Source of the DNA: Chthoniobacter sp.
GTDB lineage: Bacteria; Verrucomicrobiota; Verrucomicrobiia; Chthoniobacterales; Chthoniobacteraceae
Reading direction: 5' to 3'
NCBI GenBank assembly: GCA_021414005.1
Contig: JAIOPH010000037.1
Span: forward strand, 62,001 to 126,000
DNA length: 64,000 nt
Below, piece by piece: positions 1-8,932 of this stretch. A program made the position numbers and the translations under genes. The number at the start of each line of letters is the position of its first letter. The stretch's first letter is position 1. The notes beneath the pieces are model-generated. The model was not told where the DNA came from and searched no databases. It saw only the letters and a list, made by a program, of their open reading frames with translations.

Positions 1-28
1 GAGGTAGGGCGAAGGTGACGGCGATCAT
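1..28 (-). CDS. possible 5' end of a gene leaving the window on the minus strand
   Basis: An ATG at 28 reading leftwards gives MIAVTFALP before the window ends. This resembles the first residues of nucleoside-phosphorylase-like proteins I remember from Verrucomicrobiota, but nine residues cannot establish a family. It would be divergent from the TPR gene that starts at 172. Treat it as a hint only. Confidence 0.2.
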
Positions 29-50
29 GGACCGAGGGAGGTTGGACGAG

Positions 51-85
51 GAATGAAGAATGATGAATGAAGAATGACGAATTAG
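51..85. repeat. five tandem GAATGAN-type heptamers
   Basis: Five consecutive 7-base units start at 51, 58, 65, 72 and 79: GAATGAA, GAATGAT, GAATGAA, GAATGAC and the degenerate GAATTAG. They lie in the spacer upstream of the TPR gene. A second heptamer locus with a different sequence lies at 7981-8130. The units resemble the short tandem heptamers known from cyanobacteria and some other bacteria. No function can be assigned. Confidence 0.75.
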
Positions 86-171
86 CGCGCGGACTTTGCG
101 GGAAAAAGAAAATGGGTGGTCACGGGAAACCCGAGCCGTTATGTTCCCGCGCCTTCGCCGACAACCTCCCC

Positions 172-3100
172 ATGCTTTTCGACTGCCGCCTCAAAATCGC
201 CGCCCTCGTCTGCTCCGCGGGACTGCTTTGGACGACCATGCCGGCGGGCGCACAGGCTCCCGCGCCGCCCGCACAGAAGATGAGTCTGGATGAGGAGGCC
301 AAGCTGAAGGGCGAGCAACTCTATGGCGAAGGCAAGTATGCGGAGGCGGCGGCGACCTTTGAGGATTTGGTGAAAAAATACCCGGCGTCGCCCTTCGTCT
401 CGGAAGCCACGCTGCGGGCCGGAGCCGCCTACTTCGCGGCCGGCGAGCACGACAAGGCGATGGGGTTTCTGAAGAAGATTCTCGATGACAAAAAGCTGGT
501 CGCAGAAAATCCCGTGCTGGCCGAGGCGGCGGCTGGGATGATCCCGCAGGTGGTCGCGGCGAAGGCGGCGAAGGCCAAGGAACCGGAGCGCACGCAGGGC
601 ATGACCGAGGCGATCAAGCTGTTCGACGAGTTTCTCACCAAGCATCCGAACAGCAGCGAGGCGGAGCCCACGAGCTACGCCAAAGCGGTCGCACTTTACC
701 AAGTCGAGCGCTTTCCCGAGGCGGCGCAGGTGCTCCAGGCGAATATCCAAAAATACGCGAACAGCCCGACCGTCATGGAGAGCCAGTATCTGCTCGCGCT
801 GACCATCGCCACCGTCGCGGGAAAGACGACGGGTGATGCCAAGGCGGAGACCACGGCGGAGTTGCAGTACGCGGAGGCGGAGCGTCTGCTGCGTGAGATT
901 TTGCAGCGCCGCCCAAGTGTGATTTTGGCGTGGGACACGCAATATCAGCTCGGCGAACTGCTGCTCGGACGCGCGGGGCGGATCGCGGACAAGGAAAAGC
1001 AAAAGGCGATGTTTGGGCGGGCGCTGGAGAGTTACCGCGGGGTGGCTTCGAAGGACGCCATCCAGCAGACGCAGCAGCAGTATGTGGCATCCCTGGAGGG
1101 CGCGCTGCGCCTGCCGCAGTATCAAAATCCGCAGGCGCGCGAACCGCTGAAGCGCCAAATCGACCGGGAGACTGGCAAGCTGGGGGAGATCAAGGGACGC
1201 GCGGATCAGTCCGTGACGGCGAAACTCCGCATCGGGCAGATTTTCTCGATCCTCGGGCGCAATGACGAGTCCCGCGTGTTGATGAGCTACCTCGAACAGT
1301 CCGGGTTGGTGACCGAGCCCGAGCAGAAAAAGATGGTCCTCTACACCATCGCGCGGAGTTACGCGGCGCAGAAGCTCGCGGACAAGGCGGTGGAAAAATA
1401 CAACGCGTTTCAGGCGGCCTACAAAGGCGACAAGATCGCGGCGGATCTCCCGCTGCTGATCGCGGACATTTTTCTCGATCCGAAACGCAGCGATCCGGAA
1501 AAGGCCACGAAATACCTCAACGAAGCCAAGGAGATGTATCCCGAGTCGGTGGGCGGAGTCGCGGCGCTGATGCAGGCGCGCGTGCTCATGGATCAGAAAA
1601 AATACGACGAGGCGCTCACGATCTTGAACGACACGCTGGGGAAGAATCCGTCGAAGGAACTGGCCGTGGACGCGGAGTTTTATCGCGCGACTCTTTACGC
1701 ACAGAGCGGCAAGTCGGGCGACGCGATCGAGGCTTACAAAAAAATCCGCGACAACTATGCGGGCCGTCCGCAGGCCGAGCAGGCGCATTTCCAAGCCGGC
1801 CAGCTTCTGGGTACGGCGGACCCGAAAGCGGCCGTGGTCGAGCTCAAATCCTTCGTCACCAAGTTTCCGCAGAGCCCGCTTTTGCCGGTGGCGCTGTTCG
1901 AGGTGGGCAAGGCCCAGGTGGCCACCGGGCAGAAGGACGCGGCGGAGATCACCTTCCGCGATCTGGCGGTCAAATATCCGCAGAGCCAGCCCGCGCCCTA
2001 CACATATTTTGAGCGGGCCAAAATCCTCAACGACGCCCAGGAGACCGACCAGTGTCTCGCGGTCGTGAAGGAATTCATCGATAAATACGCCGATAACGCG
2101 GAACTGCTCTACAAAGCCTATGACTTCATGGCGCAGATTTTAACGAGCCAGAAGAAAGGCGCGGAAGCCATCGCGAGCTACGAGGAATTCGTGGCAAAGC
2201 ACAAGGGCGACCCAAACGCGGCGGCGGCGCTGCTCAAAGTGAGCACCCTTTGGAAACAACATGCTGAGAGTCAGGGAGCTTACTTCACGCTGGGAAAGGA
2301 TGAGGTGAAGCGCGGCGAGTGGCACAAGGGAGTGGACCAAAGCACCGCCGCCGCCGAACGCCTGCTCACGGATTTTCCCGACAGCCCGGAGGTGGCTCTG
2401 GCACTGAAAAACCTGCTCGCCCTCCAGCGCCTCCAGCAGTCCGTGAAATTGAAGACGCCGGCAGAGGTGGAGAAGTATTTCGGCGACCTCGCGGCCAAAC
2501 CCGGGGTGAAGCCCGGCACCAAGACCAAGATCATTTTCACCCTGGCCGCCTACATCTTCGAGAAAGACAAGGCCAAGGCCTTCAGCCAGATGTCGTCCAA
2601 TTACGATGAAAAGCTGAAGTTTGCCCCAGAAGATCTCGACCTCTATGGGCTCGCGCTCATTGACGCCAAAAAGTTCGAGGAGGCCATGAAGGTTTATGCC
2701 AAACTCGCCGCCGACTACCCACTGCCCTCCGGGGGAAAAGGCTCGCGGGAGATTCAGGAAGCGCAGGCCACCGCGCTCTTTGGCGAGGGCAAGGCCTTGC
2801 AGGCCAAAGGCGAAACCGAAGCGGGGGCGAAGAAATTCAAGGAACTGGAGGAACTTTACTCGTGGTCGTCGAAGATGCTCGAAGTCAACTATGGCATCGC
2901 CCTCGATCTGCACGACAAGAAGGACGATGACGCCGCGGTGAAACGGCTGCTGGAAGTCACCAAGGCGCAGGGTGCCAGCGCCGAGTTGCGCGCGAGGGCG
3001 ATGCTCTTGCTCGGGCGCATCCACGAGGAGAACAAGCGCTTCACCGAGGCCATCGACAACTACGTGAAGATCGCCCGCTACTACGGAGGCATCGAAAAAA

Positions 3101-3279
3101 TCGCCGCCGAGGGTCTCTGGCGCGGAGCCCAGCTTTTGGAGAAGCAGGCCAGCGGCGAGATCCCCATGCCGACTCCGCCGCCCGCCGTCAAAGCCCAGCC
3201 GAAACCCGCCGCTACGCCCGCGCCCGCCAAGGCCGGCACGCCTGTGCCCAAGCCGGGAACCAAACCTGTCACCAAATGA
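172..3279 (+). CDS. secreted multi-TPR repeat protein
   Basis: A protein of about 1035 residues. I chose the ATG at 172 because it begins a good signal peptide (MLFDCRLKIAALVCSAG, then a hydrophobic run ending in AGAQA); reading from the in-frame ATG at 67 would bury that peptide. The mature part consists of tetratricopeptide-like helical pairs from about residue 45 to 980, with the recurring pattern 'KYPxSPxxxEAxxxxAxxY' typical of periplasmic BamD/YbgF-type TPRs. The last ~40 residues are a Pro/Ala/Lys-rich tail. No catalytic motif is visible, so it is probably a periplasmic scaffold. Its stop overlaps the start of a small lipoprotein that carries a similar TPR helix pair, so the two may act together. 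The partner is unknown. Confidence 0.85.
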   Translation: MLFDCRLKIAALVCSAGLLWTTMPAGAQAPAPPAQKMSLDEEAKLKGEQLYGEGKYAEAAATFEDLVKKYPASPFVSEATLRAGAAYFAAGEHDKAMGFLKKILDDKKLVAENPVLAEAAAGMIPQVVAAKAAKAKEPERTQGMTEAIKLFDEFLTKHPNSSEAEPTSYAKAVALYQVERFPEAAQVLQANIQKYANSPTVMESQYLLALTIATVAGKTTGDAKAETTAELQYAEAERLLREILQRRPSVILAWDTQYQLGELLLGRAGRIADKEKQKAMFGRALESYRGVASKDAIQQTQQQYVASLEGALRLPQYQNPQAREPLKRQIDRETGKLGEIKGRADQSVTAKLRIGQIFSILGRNDESRVLMSYLEQSGLVTEPEQKKMVLYTIARSYAAQKLADKAVEKYNAFQAAYKGDKIAADLPLLIADIFLDPKRSDPEKATKYLNEAKEMYPESVGGVAALMQARVLMDQKKYDEALTILNDTLGKNPSKELAVDAEFYRATLYAQSGKSGDAIEAYKKIRDNYAGRPQAEQAHFQAGQLLGTADPKAAVVELKSFVTKFPQSPLLPVALFEVGKAQVATGQKDAAEITFRDLAVKYPQSQPAPYTYFERAKILNDAQETDQCLAVVKEFIDKYADNAELLYKAYDFMAQILTSQKKGAEAIASYEEFVAKHKGDPNAAAALLKVSTLWKQHAESQGAYFTLGKDEVKRGEWHKGVDQSTAAAERLLTDFPDSPEVALALKNLLALQRLQQSVKLKTPAEVEKYFGDLAAKPGVKPGTKTKIIFTLAAYIFEKDKAKAFSQMSSNYDEKLKFAPEDLDLYGLALIDAKKFEEAMKVYAKLAADYPLPSGGKGSREIQEAQATALFGEGKALQAKGETEAGAKKFKELEELYSWSSKMLEVNYGIALDLHDKKDDDAAVKRLLEVTKAQGASAELRARAMLLLGRIHEENKRFTEAIDNYVKIARYYGGIEKIAAEGLWRGAQLLEKQASGEIPMPTPPPAVKAQPKPAATPAPAKAGTPVPKPGTKPVTK

Positions 3280-3545
3280 CCTCCGTATTTGTCGCCATCT
3301 GCAAACGCCTCGCTTTGCTGTTCCTCGCCGCCGGCATCGTGGTTGGTGGCGGCGCTTGCAAAGGCAAGGCTACCCCGGCGGAACTCAAGGCGCAGAAGGT
3401 TCGCGAGTTCCGCGAACGCCAGAAGAACCTTGCCCGGAAATGCTATCAGGATTTGGTGACGAAATATCCCGACTCGGAATTCGCCGACCAGGCCAACGAG
3501 CGCCTCAAGGTCCTCGGCCCGCCCACCACGCCGCCGAAAAAGTGA
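3276..3545 (+). CDS. small TPR-like lipoprotein
   Basis: An 89-residue protein starting in an ATGA overlap with the TPR gene. A hydrophobic N-terminus (FLAAGIVVGGGAC) ends in a lipobox-like cysteine at about residue 28, suggesting signal-peptidase-II processing and membrane anchoring. The remainder contains one BamD-like helix pair (YQDLVTKYPDSEFADQ). It ends in a GTGA overlap with nth, so all three genes are probably one transcript. It may tether the large TPR protein, but that is inference from adjacency and shared repeat type. Confidence 0.75.
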   Translation: MTSVFVAICKRLALLFLAAGIVVGGGACKGKATPAELKAQKVREFRERQKNLARKCYQDLVTKYPDSEFADQANERLKVLGPPTTPPKK

Positions 3546-4171
3546 CCCGCTCCGCGCGCGCCGCCGCCGTCACCTCCGTCCTCGCGCGCACTTATCCGGA
3601 CGCGCATTGCGAACTGGATTACTCGAACCCGCTCGAACTGCTCATCGCCACCATCCTTTCCGCGCAATGCACCGACGTGCGCGTGAACCTCGTCACCAAG
3701 CCGCTCTTCCGCGTCTGCCGCATCGCCGCCGATTACGTGGCGCTGCCCGTCGAACAGCTTGAAGAGCTAATCCACTCCGCCGGTTTCTACCGCGCCAAAG
3801 CGAAGAACATTCGCGCGTGCTGCGCCGCACTGGTGGAGCGGCACGGTGGCGAAGTCCCGCGGACCATGGAGGCGCTCACCGCGCTCGCCGGAGTCGGGCG
3901 GAAAACCGCGAACGTGGTCCTCGGCACCGCCTTTGCCATCAATGTCGGAGTCGTCGTGGACACCCACGTCCAGCGTCTCAGCACGCGCCTCGGGCTGACG
4001 AAGCAAACCGCGCCCGAAAAGATCGAGCAGGACCTCATCAAACTGATCCCGCGCGCGCAGTGGACGGTCTTTAGCCACTGGCTCATCTGGCACGGACGCC
4101 GCCGTTGCACCGCGCGCAAGCCTGCCTGCGACGCCTGCGAACTCAGCTCCCTCTGCCCCAGCGCCGCGTGA
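3542..4171 (+). CDS. nth: endonuclease III (DNA glycosylase/AP lyase)
   Basis: Base-excision repair enzyme that removes oxidised pyrimidines and cleaves the abasic site. From the GTG at 3542, which overlaps the previous stop, it is 209 residues; the E. coli enzyme has 211. The helix-hairpin-helix LAGVGRKTANVVL carries the catalytic lysine at residue 121, and VVDTHV carries the catalytic aspartate at 140. The [4Fe-4S] ligands have the exact spacing C-x6-C-x2-C-x5-C (CTARKPACDACELSSLC). The gene is translationally coupled to two envelope genes, which looks like operon accretion, not shared function. It converges on the sugar kinase at 4237 across a 65-bp spacer. Confidence 0.96.
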   Translation: MTRSARAAAVTSVLARTYPDAHCELDYSNPLELLIATILSAQCTDVRVNLVTKPLFRVCRIAADYVALPVEQLEELIHSAGFYRAKAKNIRACCAALVERHGGEVPRTMEALTALAGVGRKTANVVLGTAFAINVGVVVDTHVQRLSTRLGLTKQTAPEKIEQDLIKLIPRAQWTVFSHWLIWHGRRRCTARKPACDACELSSLCPSAA

Positions 4172-4236
4172 AGGAGCGGCGCGCTTCCAGCCGCCGAACC
4201 ATCCAACCGCGCGGCGCCAATCCCCGCCACCGCCCG

Positions 4237-5157
4237 CTAAGCCAGCACCTCGAACTGGCTCATCCGCCGGAAGCTCGCGTAGCGCTCGTCGATGTCCGCT
4301 TGGGTCAGCGTGCGGAGACGTTCGAGGGAAAATTTCTCGACGTTGAAGCTGGCGAGAATGCTGCCAAAGACCACGCCCTTGCGCAGCGACTCGAAGGTGA
4401 CCGTGCCATGATCCTGCGCCGCGAGATAACCGGCCAGGCCGCCGGCAAAGGTGTCGCCCGCGCCGGTCGGGTCGTGGATGTCCTCCAGCGGGTACGCGCC
4501 GCAGCTAAAAAACTGCGCATTTGGCCCGAAGAGCAGCGCGCCGTGCTCGCCCTTCTTGATCACGACATACGCCGGTCCCATCGCGCGGATTTTTGCCGCC
4601 GCCTTGATCAGGCTCGTCTCCTTCGTGAGCTGGCGCGCCTCGCCGTCGTTGAGGATCAGCATGTCCACCCGCGCGAGCAGCCGCAGCAGTTCGTCGAGCG
4701 CGATGTTGATCCACAGGTCCATGGTGTCCGCGATGACGAAACGCGGGCGCTGCATCTGGTCGAGGACGTGGTTTTGCAAATTAGGTCCGATGTTCGCGAG
4801 GAGCACGTAGGGTGCGGACTGGTAGCCGGCGGGCAGCACGGGATTGAAATGCTCGAAGACATTCAGCTCCACGCTCCGGGTCTCGCGGGTGTTCAGATCC
4901 CACATGTATTCGCCGCTCCAGCGAAAGGTTTTTCCCGGCACGGTTTGCAGTCCGGTCAGGTCGATCTGGCGGCTGCCAAAGTAGTCGATGTGCGCGCTGG
5001 GAAAGTCATCGCCGACCACGCCGACGAGATTGACCGGAGTGAAAAAACTCGCGCCAACGGCGGCGTAGGAAGCCGAGCCGCCGAGCAGATCGGCGTGCTC
5101 CTCCACGGGTGTTTTGACGGTATCGAGGGCGATGGAACCAACAACAAGGACGGACAT
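4237..5157 (-). CDS. PfkB-family sugar/nucleoside kinase
   Basis: A 306-residue ribokinase-fold kinase from the ATG at 5157 (MSVLVVGSIALDTV). The PfkB C-terminal signature DPTGAGDTFAGG includes the anion hole and catalytic Asp near residue 250. The N-terminal GGSASYAAVGA motif is the usual substrate-side glycine-rich segment, and NDGEARQLT matches the family's NxxE element. A GAGG-like string precedes the start, one of the few Shine-Dalgarno-like sequences in the window. The substrate cannot be decided: ribokinase, adenosine kinase and other sugar kinases share these motifs, and no sugar pathway genes adjoin. Confidence 0.9.
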   Translation of the reverse strand: MSVLVVGSIALDTVKTPVEEHADLLGGSASYAAVGASFFTPVNLVGVVGDDFPSAHIDYFGSRQIDLTGLQTVPGKTFRWSGEYMWDLNTRETRSVELNVFEHFNPVLPAGYQSAPYVLLANIGPNLQNHVLDQMQRPRFVIADTMDLWINIALDELLRLLARVDMLILNDGEARQLTKETSLIKAAAKIRAMGPAYVVIKKGEHGALLFGPNAQFFSCGAYPLEDIHDPTGAGDTFAGGLAGYLAAQDHGTVTFESLRKGVVFGSILASFNVEKFSLERLRTLTQADIDERYASFRRMSQFEVLA

Positions 5158-5233
5158 CCGCCTCAAATGCAAAACGGTCGCGGGGATGACAAGGAATTAT
5201 TGAATCCGCCCGGAGCCTGGCCAAAACATGCGG

Positions 5234-7174
5234 TTATTTTTGCGGCAGCAGTCGCTGACGCATTTCGGCAGTGATCGCGGGGGCTTGGTTGATCCACTTT
5301 TGTGCGGCGGCTTTGTCGGTGCGCAGCCACTGGCGGGCGATACGTTCGAGGTCGGTGTTGCGGGTGTTGGCGTCGGCGATGGTCGCGGCCCATTCGGCAG
5401 CGACTTCCGGGTCGCCCTCAGCGGCGCGTTGGGTGAAGGCGCTGACGGCGGTATCGCGGGCGCTGCCGGATGGCAGTTTTCCGAGCCATTCGGCGGTGCC
5501 CACCAGATCCTGGCCGGACCAAAGGGAAGCGACGGAGCGGATGGCGTTGGTGCGCGCGGTGCCCTCCGGCAGTTGCGCGGCCCAGACGGCGGCGGCTTGG
5601 GGATCGTTGTAGGCCCACTGGCTGGCGATCCGTTCGGTGGCTTGGGCTTGGTTGGCCGCGGGGATTTGTGCGAGGAGTTCGGTGGCATGCTGCGGGTCAC
5701 TGTTGGCCATAATGCCGACGATGTTGCCGAGGGCCGTGCCGCGCAGCTTTTCGTCGTTGAGCTGTTGCGCCCAGGCGAGCGCGGCATTGGGATCCTGCTG
5801 GGCCCATTGGTCAGCGACGATGGCGAGGACTCCGGAGTCGGTTGGCTGCGTACCTGCGGCACTCTTCGTCAAAAAATCGGCGGCAGCTCGCGGATCGGCC
5901 TGGGCCCATCGGCTCACGACGTTGTTGCGCGCATTTTTCTGCGTTTCGTTGGACGGCAGCTCCTCGACCCACGCCAGCGCCGCGACGGGGTCGCGGTTCG
6001 CCCAACTGGCGGCGACATTGCTCAGCGCGTAATCGCGATTTCTGCCCGGGGGCAGGGCGAGCATGTAAGCCGCTGCCGCCGCCGGGTCGCTATTCGCCCA
6101 TTGGGACGAAAGATTACTCAGCGCATTGTTCCGCGTCTGCCCGGTGGGGATTTGTTCGAGCAGTTTCGCCGCCGCGGATGGATCGCGCATGGCGACGCTG
6201 CTCAGCACTGCGTTGAGCGCTTGATTGCGCGCGGCTCCTGTCGGCAGCGCCAGCACCGCGGCACTTGCCGCCTGCGCATCGGTGCCGGCCCACGCGCCGT
6301 AGGCCGTGGCCGTGGCATCGCGCCGGGCGCTCGCGTCCGTGATCTGTGCGGCCCACGCGAGGGCGGCCTGCGGGTCGCGCTGCGCCCAGCCGCTATACAT
6401 CACCCCACGAATGGCGTTGCGCTGGATCGGCCCCGGCGGGAGCGCGAGGGCCTGCGCGGCGGCGCCCGCCGGATCCTTCTGCGCCCATTGCTGAAAGATG
6501 CTCGATGCGACACCCTCCGTGGATTGCCCTTGCACCGTACCGAGAAAGGCGAGGGCGGCGGTGGGATCGCTCTGGGCGAGCGCGGCGGCGGCAAAATTCA
6601 TCCCGTTGACGCGATCGTCACCCGGTGGCTGCGCCCGTGCCCACGCGATCACCGCCTGCGGATCGGTGCCGGCCAAGGCATTCAGCGCTGCCTGCAATGA
6701 CCCATAGCGCTGCTCGCGCGGCAACCCTGCAGCGTAGTTTAGCGCCGCTTGCGGTTCCAACTCCGCCCATTTGCCCACGAGCAGCGACAGCACCATATCG
6801 CCATCCTGCCGTGACATGGCCTGCGCCTGCGAGATGGCCGCGGCGATTTCCGCCGGCGACATTTTTCCGACGATTTCGTAGATGTCGTGGATGCGGCGCA
6901 GGTAGTTCGGCTGGCGTGCCGCGCTGAGCAGCGAGGCCGTGGTGGGGTGGGGCAACTCGTCCGTCGTGTTGGAAAAACTCCGCGCGCGCCCGCCTGTGGG
7001 TGCGGCGTCCGGCGCAGTCAGCGGAATCGTCTTGCCCTCCCGGACGCCGCTTGCCGCCGGCGCTTTCATCTCCGGCGCGGCCGGTGCACCGCCATCGCCC
7101 ATCACAAAGCCCACGAGCCAGCCGGTCAGCAGTGCGCCGACGGAGACGAGCGGCCATTTGTATTGCGGGTTCAT
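5234..7174 (-). CDS. membrane-anchored protein of sixteen ~31-residue DPxAA repeats
   Basis: A 646-residue protein. The ATG at 7174 gives MNPQYKWPLVSVGALLTG, with one membrane segment (about residues 6-28) as a signal anchor. After a Pro/Ala-rich linker and a predicted helical stretch, the protein from about residue 145 to the end is a head-to-tail series of roughly sixteen repeats with consensus WAxxDPxAALAWAxxLP followed by GxxRxxALxxV. This implies a two-helix alpha-solenoid with the large part outside the cytoplasm. Repeats differ in sequence, so the array is old. No enzymatic motif is seen. It is probably a protein-protein interaction scaffold. Confidence 0.85.
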   Translation of the reverse strand: MNPQYKWPLVSVGALLTGWLVGFVMGDGGAPAAPEMKAPAASGVREGKTIPLTAPDAAPTGGRARSFSNTTDELPHPTTASLLSAARQPNYLRRIHDIYEIVGKMSPAEIAAAISQAQAMSRQDGDMVLSLLVGKWAELEPQAALNYAAGLPREQRYGSLQAALNALAGTDPQAVIAWARAQPPGDDRVNGMNFAAAALAQSDPTAALAFLGTVQGQSTEGVASSIFQQWAQKDPAGAAAQALALPPGPIQRNAIRGVMYSGWAQRDPQAALAWAAQITDASARRDATATAYGAWAGTDAQAASAAVLALPTGAARNQALNAVLSSVAMRDPSAAAKLLEQIPTGQTRNNALSNLSSQWANSDPAAAAAYMLALPPGRNRDYALSNVAASWANRDPVAALAWVEELPSNETQKNARNNVVSRWAQADPRAAADFLTKSAAGTQPTDSGVLAIVADQWAQQDPNAALAWAQQLNDEKLRGTALGNIVGIMANSDPQHATELLAQIPAANQAQATERIASQWAYNDPQAAAVWAAQLPEGTARTNAIRSVASLWSGQDLVGTAEWLGKLPSGSARDTAVSAFTQRAAEGDPEVAAEWAATIADANTRNTDLERIARQWLRTDKAAAQKWINQAPAITAEMRQRLLPQK

Positions 7175-7239
7175 GCGGGGAAAAGCGGTGGGCTGTCTCG
7201 TATGCCGCACCGGCGTTGGCGTCAATCCGCGCGCCGCGC

Positions 7240-7974
7240 TCAATATTTCAAAATGCGCGCGAGAAAGGCCTGACACTCCGGCGAGCGCGGCGCGGCAAAC
7301 AGCTCGGCTGCCGGTGCGTGCTCGACGATGCGCCCGCCCGCGAGAAAGGCCACGCGGTCGGCGACCTGGCGGGCGAAGCCCATCTCGTGCGTGACCAGCA
7401 GCAGGTCGCGGCCTTCGCTTTTCAACTCCGCGATGACGTCCAGCACCTCGGCGGTCATCTCGGGGTCCAGCGCGCTGGTCGGCTCGTCGAAAATGAGCAG
7501 CCGCGGCTGGATCGCGATGGCGCGGGCGATGGCCACGCGCTGCTGCTGTCCACCGCTGAGTTGCGCGGGTTTTTTGTGCGCGTGGTCGGCGAGTTGGAAA
7601 CGGCGCAGGGCGGCGCGCGCGGTCTCCTCGGCTGCGGCGGGCGAAAGGCCATGCACTTTTTCCAAGGGGAGCGTGAGGTTCGCGAGCGCGGTGAGGTGCG
7701 GGAAGAGATTGAACGCTTGGAAGACCACGCCGAGCCGGCGGCGATGGGCGCGCAGCTTTTCCTCGTCGGTGAAGGCGACGGCTTCGCCGTCCAGCGTCGC
7801 GGCTCCGGCGTCGGGCGTCTCCAACCCTGCGATGATTCGCAGCAGCGTGGACTTTCCCCCGCCGCTTGGGCCGATCAGCGCGAGGCTGCGCAGCTCGCCG
7901 AAATCGCAGGTAATGGCGTCGAGCACGCGATGCCCGGCGAAGGACTTGGTGAGTTCGGTGAGCGTCAGGCGCAT
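7240..7974 (-). CDS. polar amino-acid ABC transporter, ATP-binding protein
   Basis: A 244-residue ATPase of the GlnQ/HisP type. It has Walker A GPSGGGKST (about residue 35), Q-loop VFQAFNLFPH, signature LSGGQQQRVAIARA, Walker B LLIFDEPTSALDPE and switch LLVTHEMGFA. It would energise uptake of a polar amino acid through the permease encoded upstream at 8141-8932 on the same strand. The 166-bp spacer between them is filled with heptamer repeats. No substrate-binding protein gene lies in this window, so specificity cannot be read. Confidence 0.94.
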   Translation of the reverse strand: MRLTLTELTKSFAGHRVLDAITCDFGELRSLALIGPSGGGKSTLLRIIAGLETPDAGAATLDGEAVAFTDEEKLRAHRRRLGVVFQAFNLFPHLTALANLTLPLEKVHGLSPAAAEETARAALRRFQLADHAHKKPAQLSGGQQQRVAIARAIAIQPRLLIFDEPTSALDPEMTAEVLDVIAELKSEGRDLLLVTHEMGFARQVADRVAFLAGGRIVEHAPAAELFAAPRSPECQAFLARILKY

Positions 7975-7980
7975 GGGGAA

Positions 7981-8130
7981 AAATTCGAAATCCGAAGCAC
8001 GAAATCCGAAGGAAATTCGAAAAAATGGCAGCCGGGAAAACGAGACGAGGCCGCGTCCATTCCATTTTCTGTCCGTTCACGCATCTGCAAACTGTTTCGG
8101 GTTTCGATATTCGGATTTCGGTTTTCCGCC
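7981..8130. repeat. two inverted heptamer arrays flanking a ~75-bp core
   Basis: From 7987 the sequence steps in sevens: GAAATCC, GAAGCAC, GAAATCC, GAAGGAA. From 8096 the opposite orientation appears in sevens: TTCGGGT, TTCGATA, TTCGGAT, TTCGGTT, TTCCGCC. CGAAATCCGAA on the left can pair with TTCGGATTTCG on the right, so a transcript through the spacer could fold into a long hairpin. The array lies between the ABC permease and ATPase genes. Confidence 0.75.
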
Positions 8131-8140
8131 TCTGGCGGCG

Positions 8141-8932
8141 TCATGTTTCAAAGCGCGCCCGCTTTTCCAGCGACTGCGTCCAGAGCGAGATCGGCAGTGT
8201 GAGGATGAGGTAGCCGAGCGCCACCGGCAGGTAGCTTTCAAAATAGCCGAACGTGACGGAGCTGACGGAACCGGCGGCGAGGGCGAATTCCTCGATGCCG
8301 AGCACGGAAAGCAGCGAGGAGTTTTTCACGATATTGGCGAACTCGCCGGCGAACGGCGGGAGAATCTGCCGGACGGCTTGCGGGAAGACGACGTGGCGAT
8401 AAGTTTGCGCGCGCGTAAGGCCGATGGCGCGCGCGCTTTCAAGCTGCGAGCGGCCGACGCTCTCAATGCCCGCGCGGATGATTTCGCTGAGATACGCCCC
8501 GCTGAAGAGCGAAAGAATGAGCGCGCCGGCGACGAAGCGGAAGTCGCGCGGGAGCTGCTGGCCGAAGATGTACCAGTAGAAATAAAGCTGCACGAGCAGC
8601 GGCGTGCCGCGCGTGATCTCGACGTAGATGCGCGCCACGTAGCGGAGCGGTAGAAAGACGCTCCGCCGCAGCAGCGCAAACGCGAGCCCAAGGCCGCAGC
8701 TCAGCGGCAGTGTCAGCGCGGCGATGCCGATGGTCGTGAGCCAGCCGCGCCAAAAGATCGTCCGGTATTCCCACACCGGCTCCCATGCCCAGTGGTAGCG
8801 CAGCGCCGAAAATGCGGCGAAGGACACGCCGCTCAACAGGCCCAGCGCGAGCGTGCCACTGAGTGCGCGCCCCCGCAGCGAGGCGGGCGTGCGGTCGGTG
8901 GCGCAGAAGGTGGAGCGGAGGGCGGCGATCAC
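8141..8932 (-). CDS. polar amino-acid ABC transporter, permease
   Basis: A 263-residue HisM/GlnP-type permease read from the GTG at 8932 (VIAALRSTFCATD). An upstream ATG at 9037 would add about 35 Pro-rich residues and overlap the divergent mobA start, so I prefer the GTG. Several membrane segments are visible (for example GTLALGLLSGVSF and TIGIAALTLPLSCGLGLAFALL), with family segment EITRGTPLLVQLYF. The cytoplasmic EAA loop, which docks the ATPase, reads ESARAIGLTRAQTYRHVVFP. It pairs with the ATPase downstream. Confidence 0.92.
   Translation of the reverse strand: MIAALRSTFCATDRTPASLRGRALSGTLALGLLSGVSFAAFSALRYHWAWEPVWEYRTIFWRGWLTTIGIAALTLPLSCGLGLAFALLRRSVFLPLRYVARIYVEITRGTPLLVQLYFYWYIFGQQLPRDFRFVAGALILSLFSGAYLSEIIRAGIESVGRSQLESARAIGLTRAQTYRHVVFPQAVRQILPPFAGEFANIVKNSSLLSVLGIEEFALAAGSVSSVTFGYFESYLPVALGYLILTLPISLWTQSLEKRARFET

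Noticed and set aside
139..1794. Long minus-strand open frame opposite the first TPR gene
   Set aside because: Arg/Leu-rich translation with no motifs, fully antisense to a well-supported gene. It is typical of shadow frames in GC-rich DNA.
4105..5274. Plus-strand open frame opposite the PfkB kinase
   Set aside because: It covers the kinase in antisense. The kinase has all family motifs; this frame has none.
5234..8080. A 948-residue protein combining the DPxAA repeats with upstream sequence
   Set aside because: The first ~300 codons are out of frame with, and antisense-independent of, the ABC ATPase gene that clearly occupies 7240-7974. The signal anchor begins at 7174.
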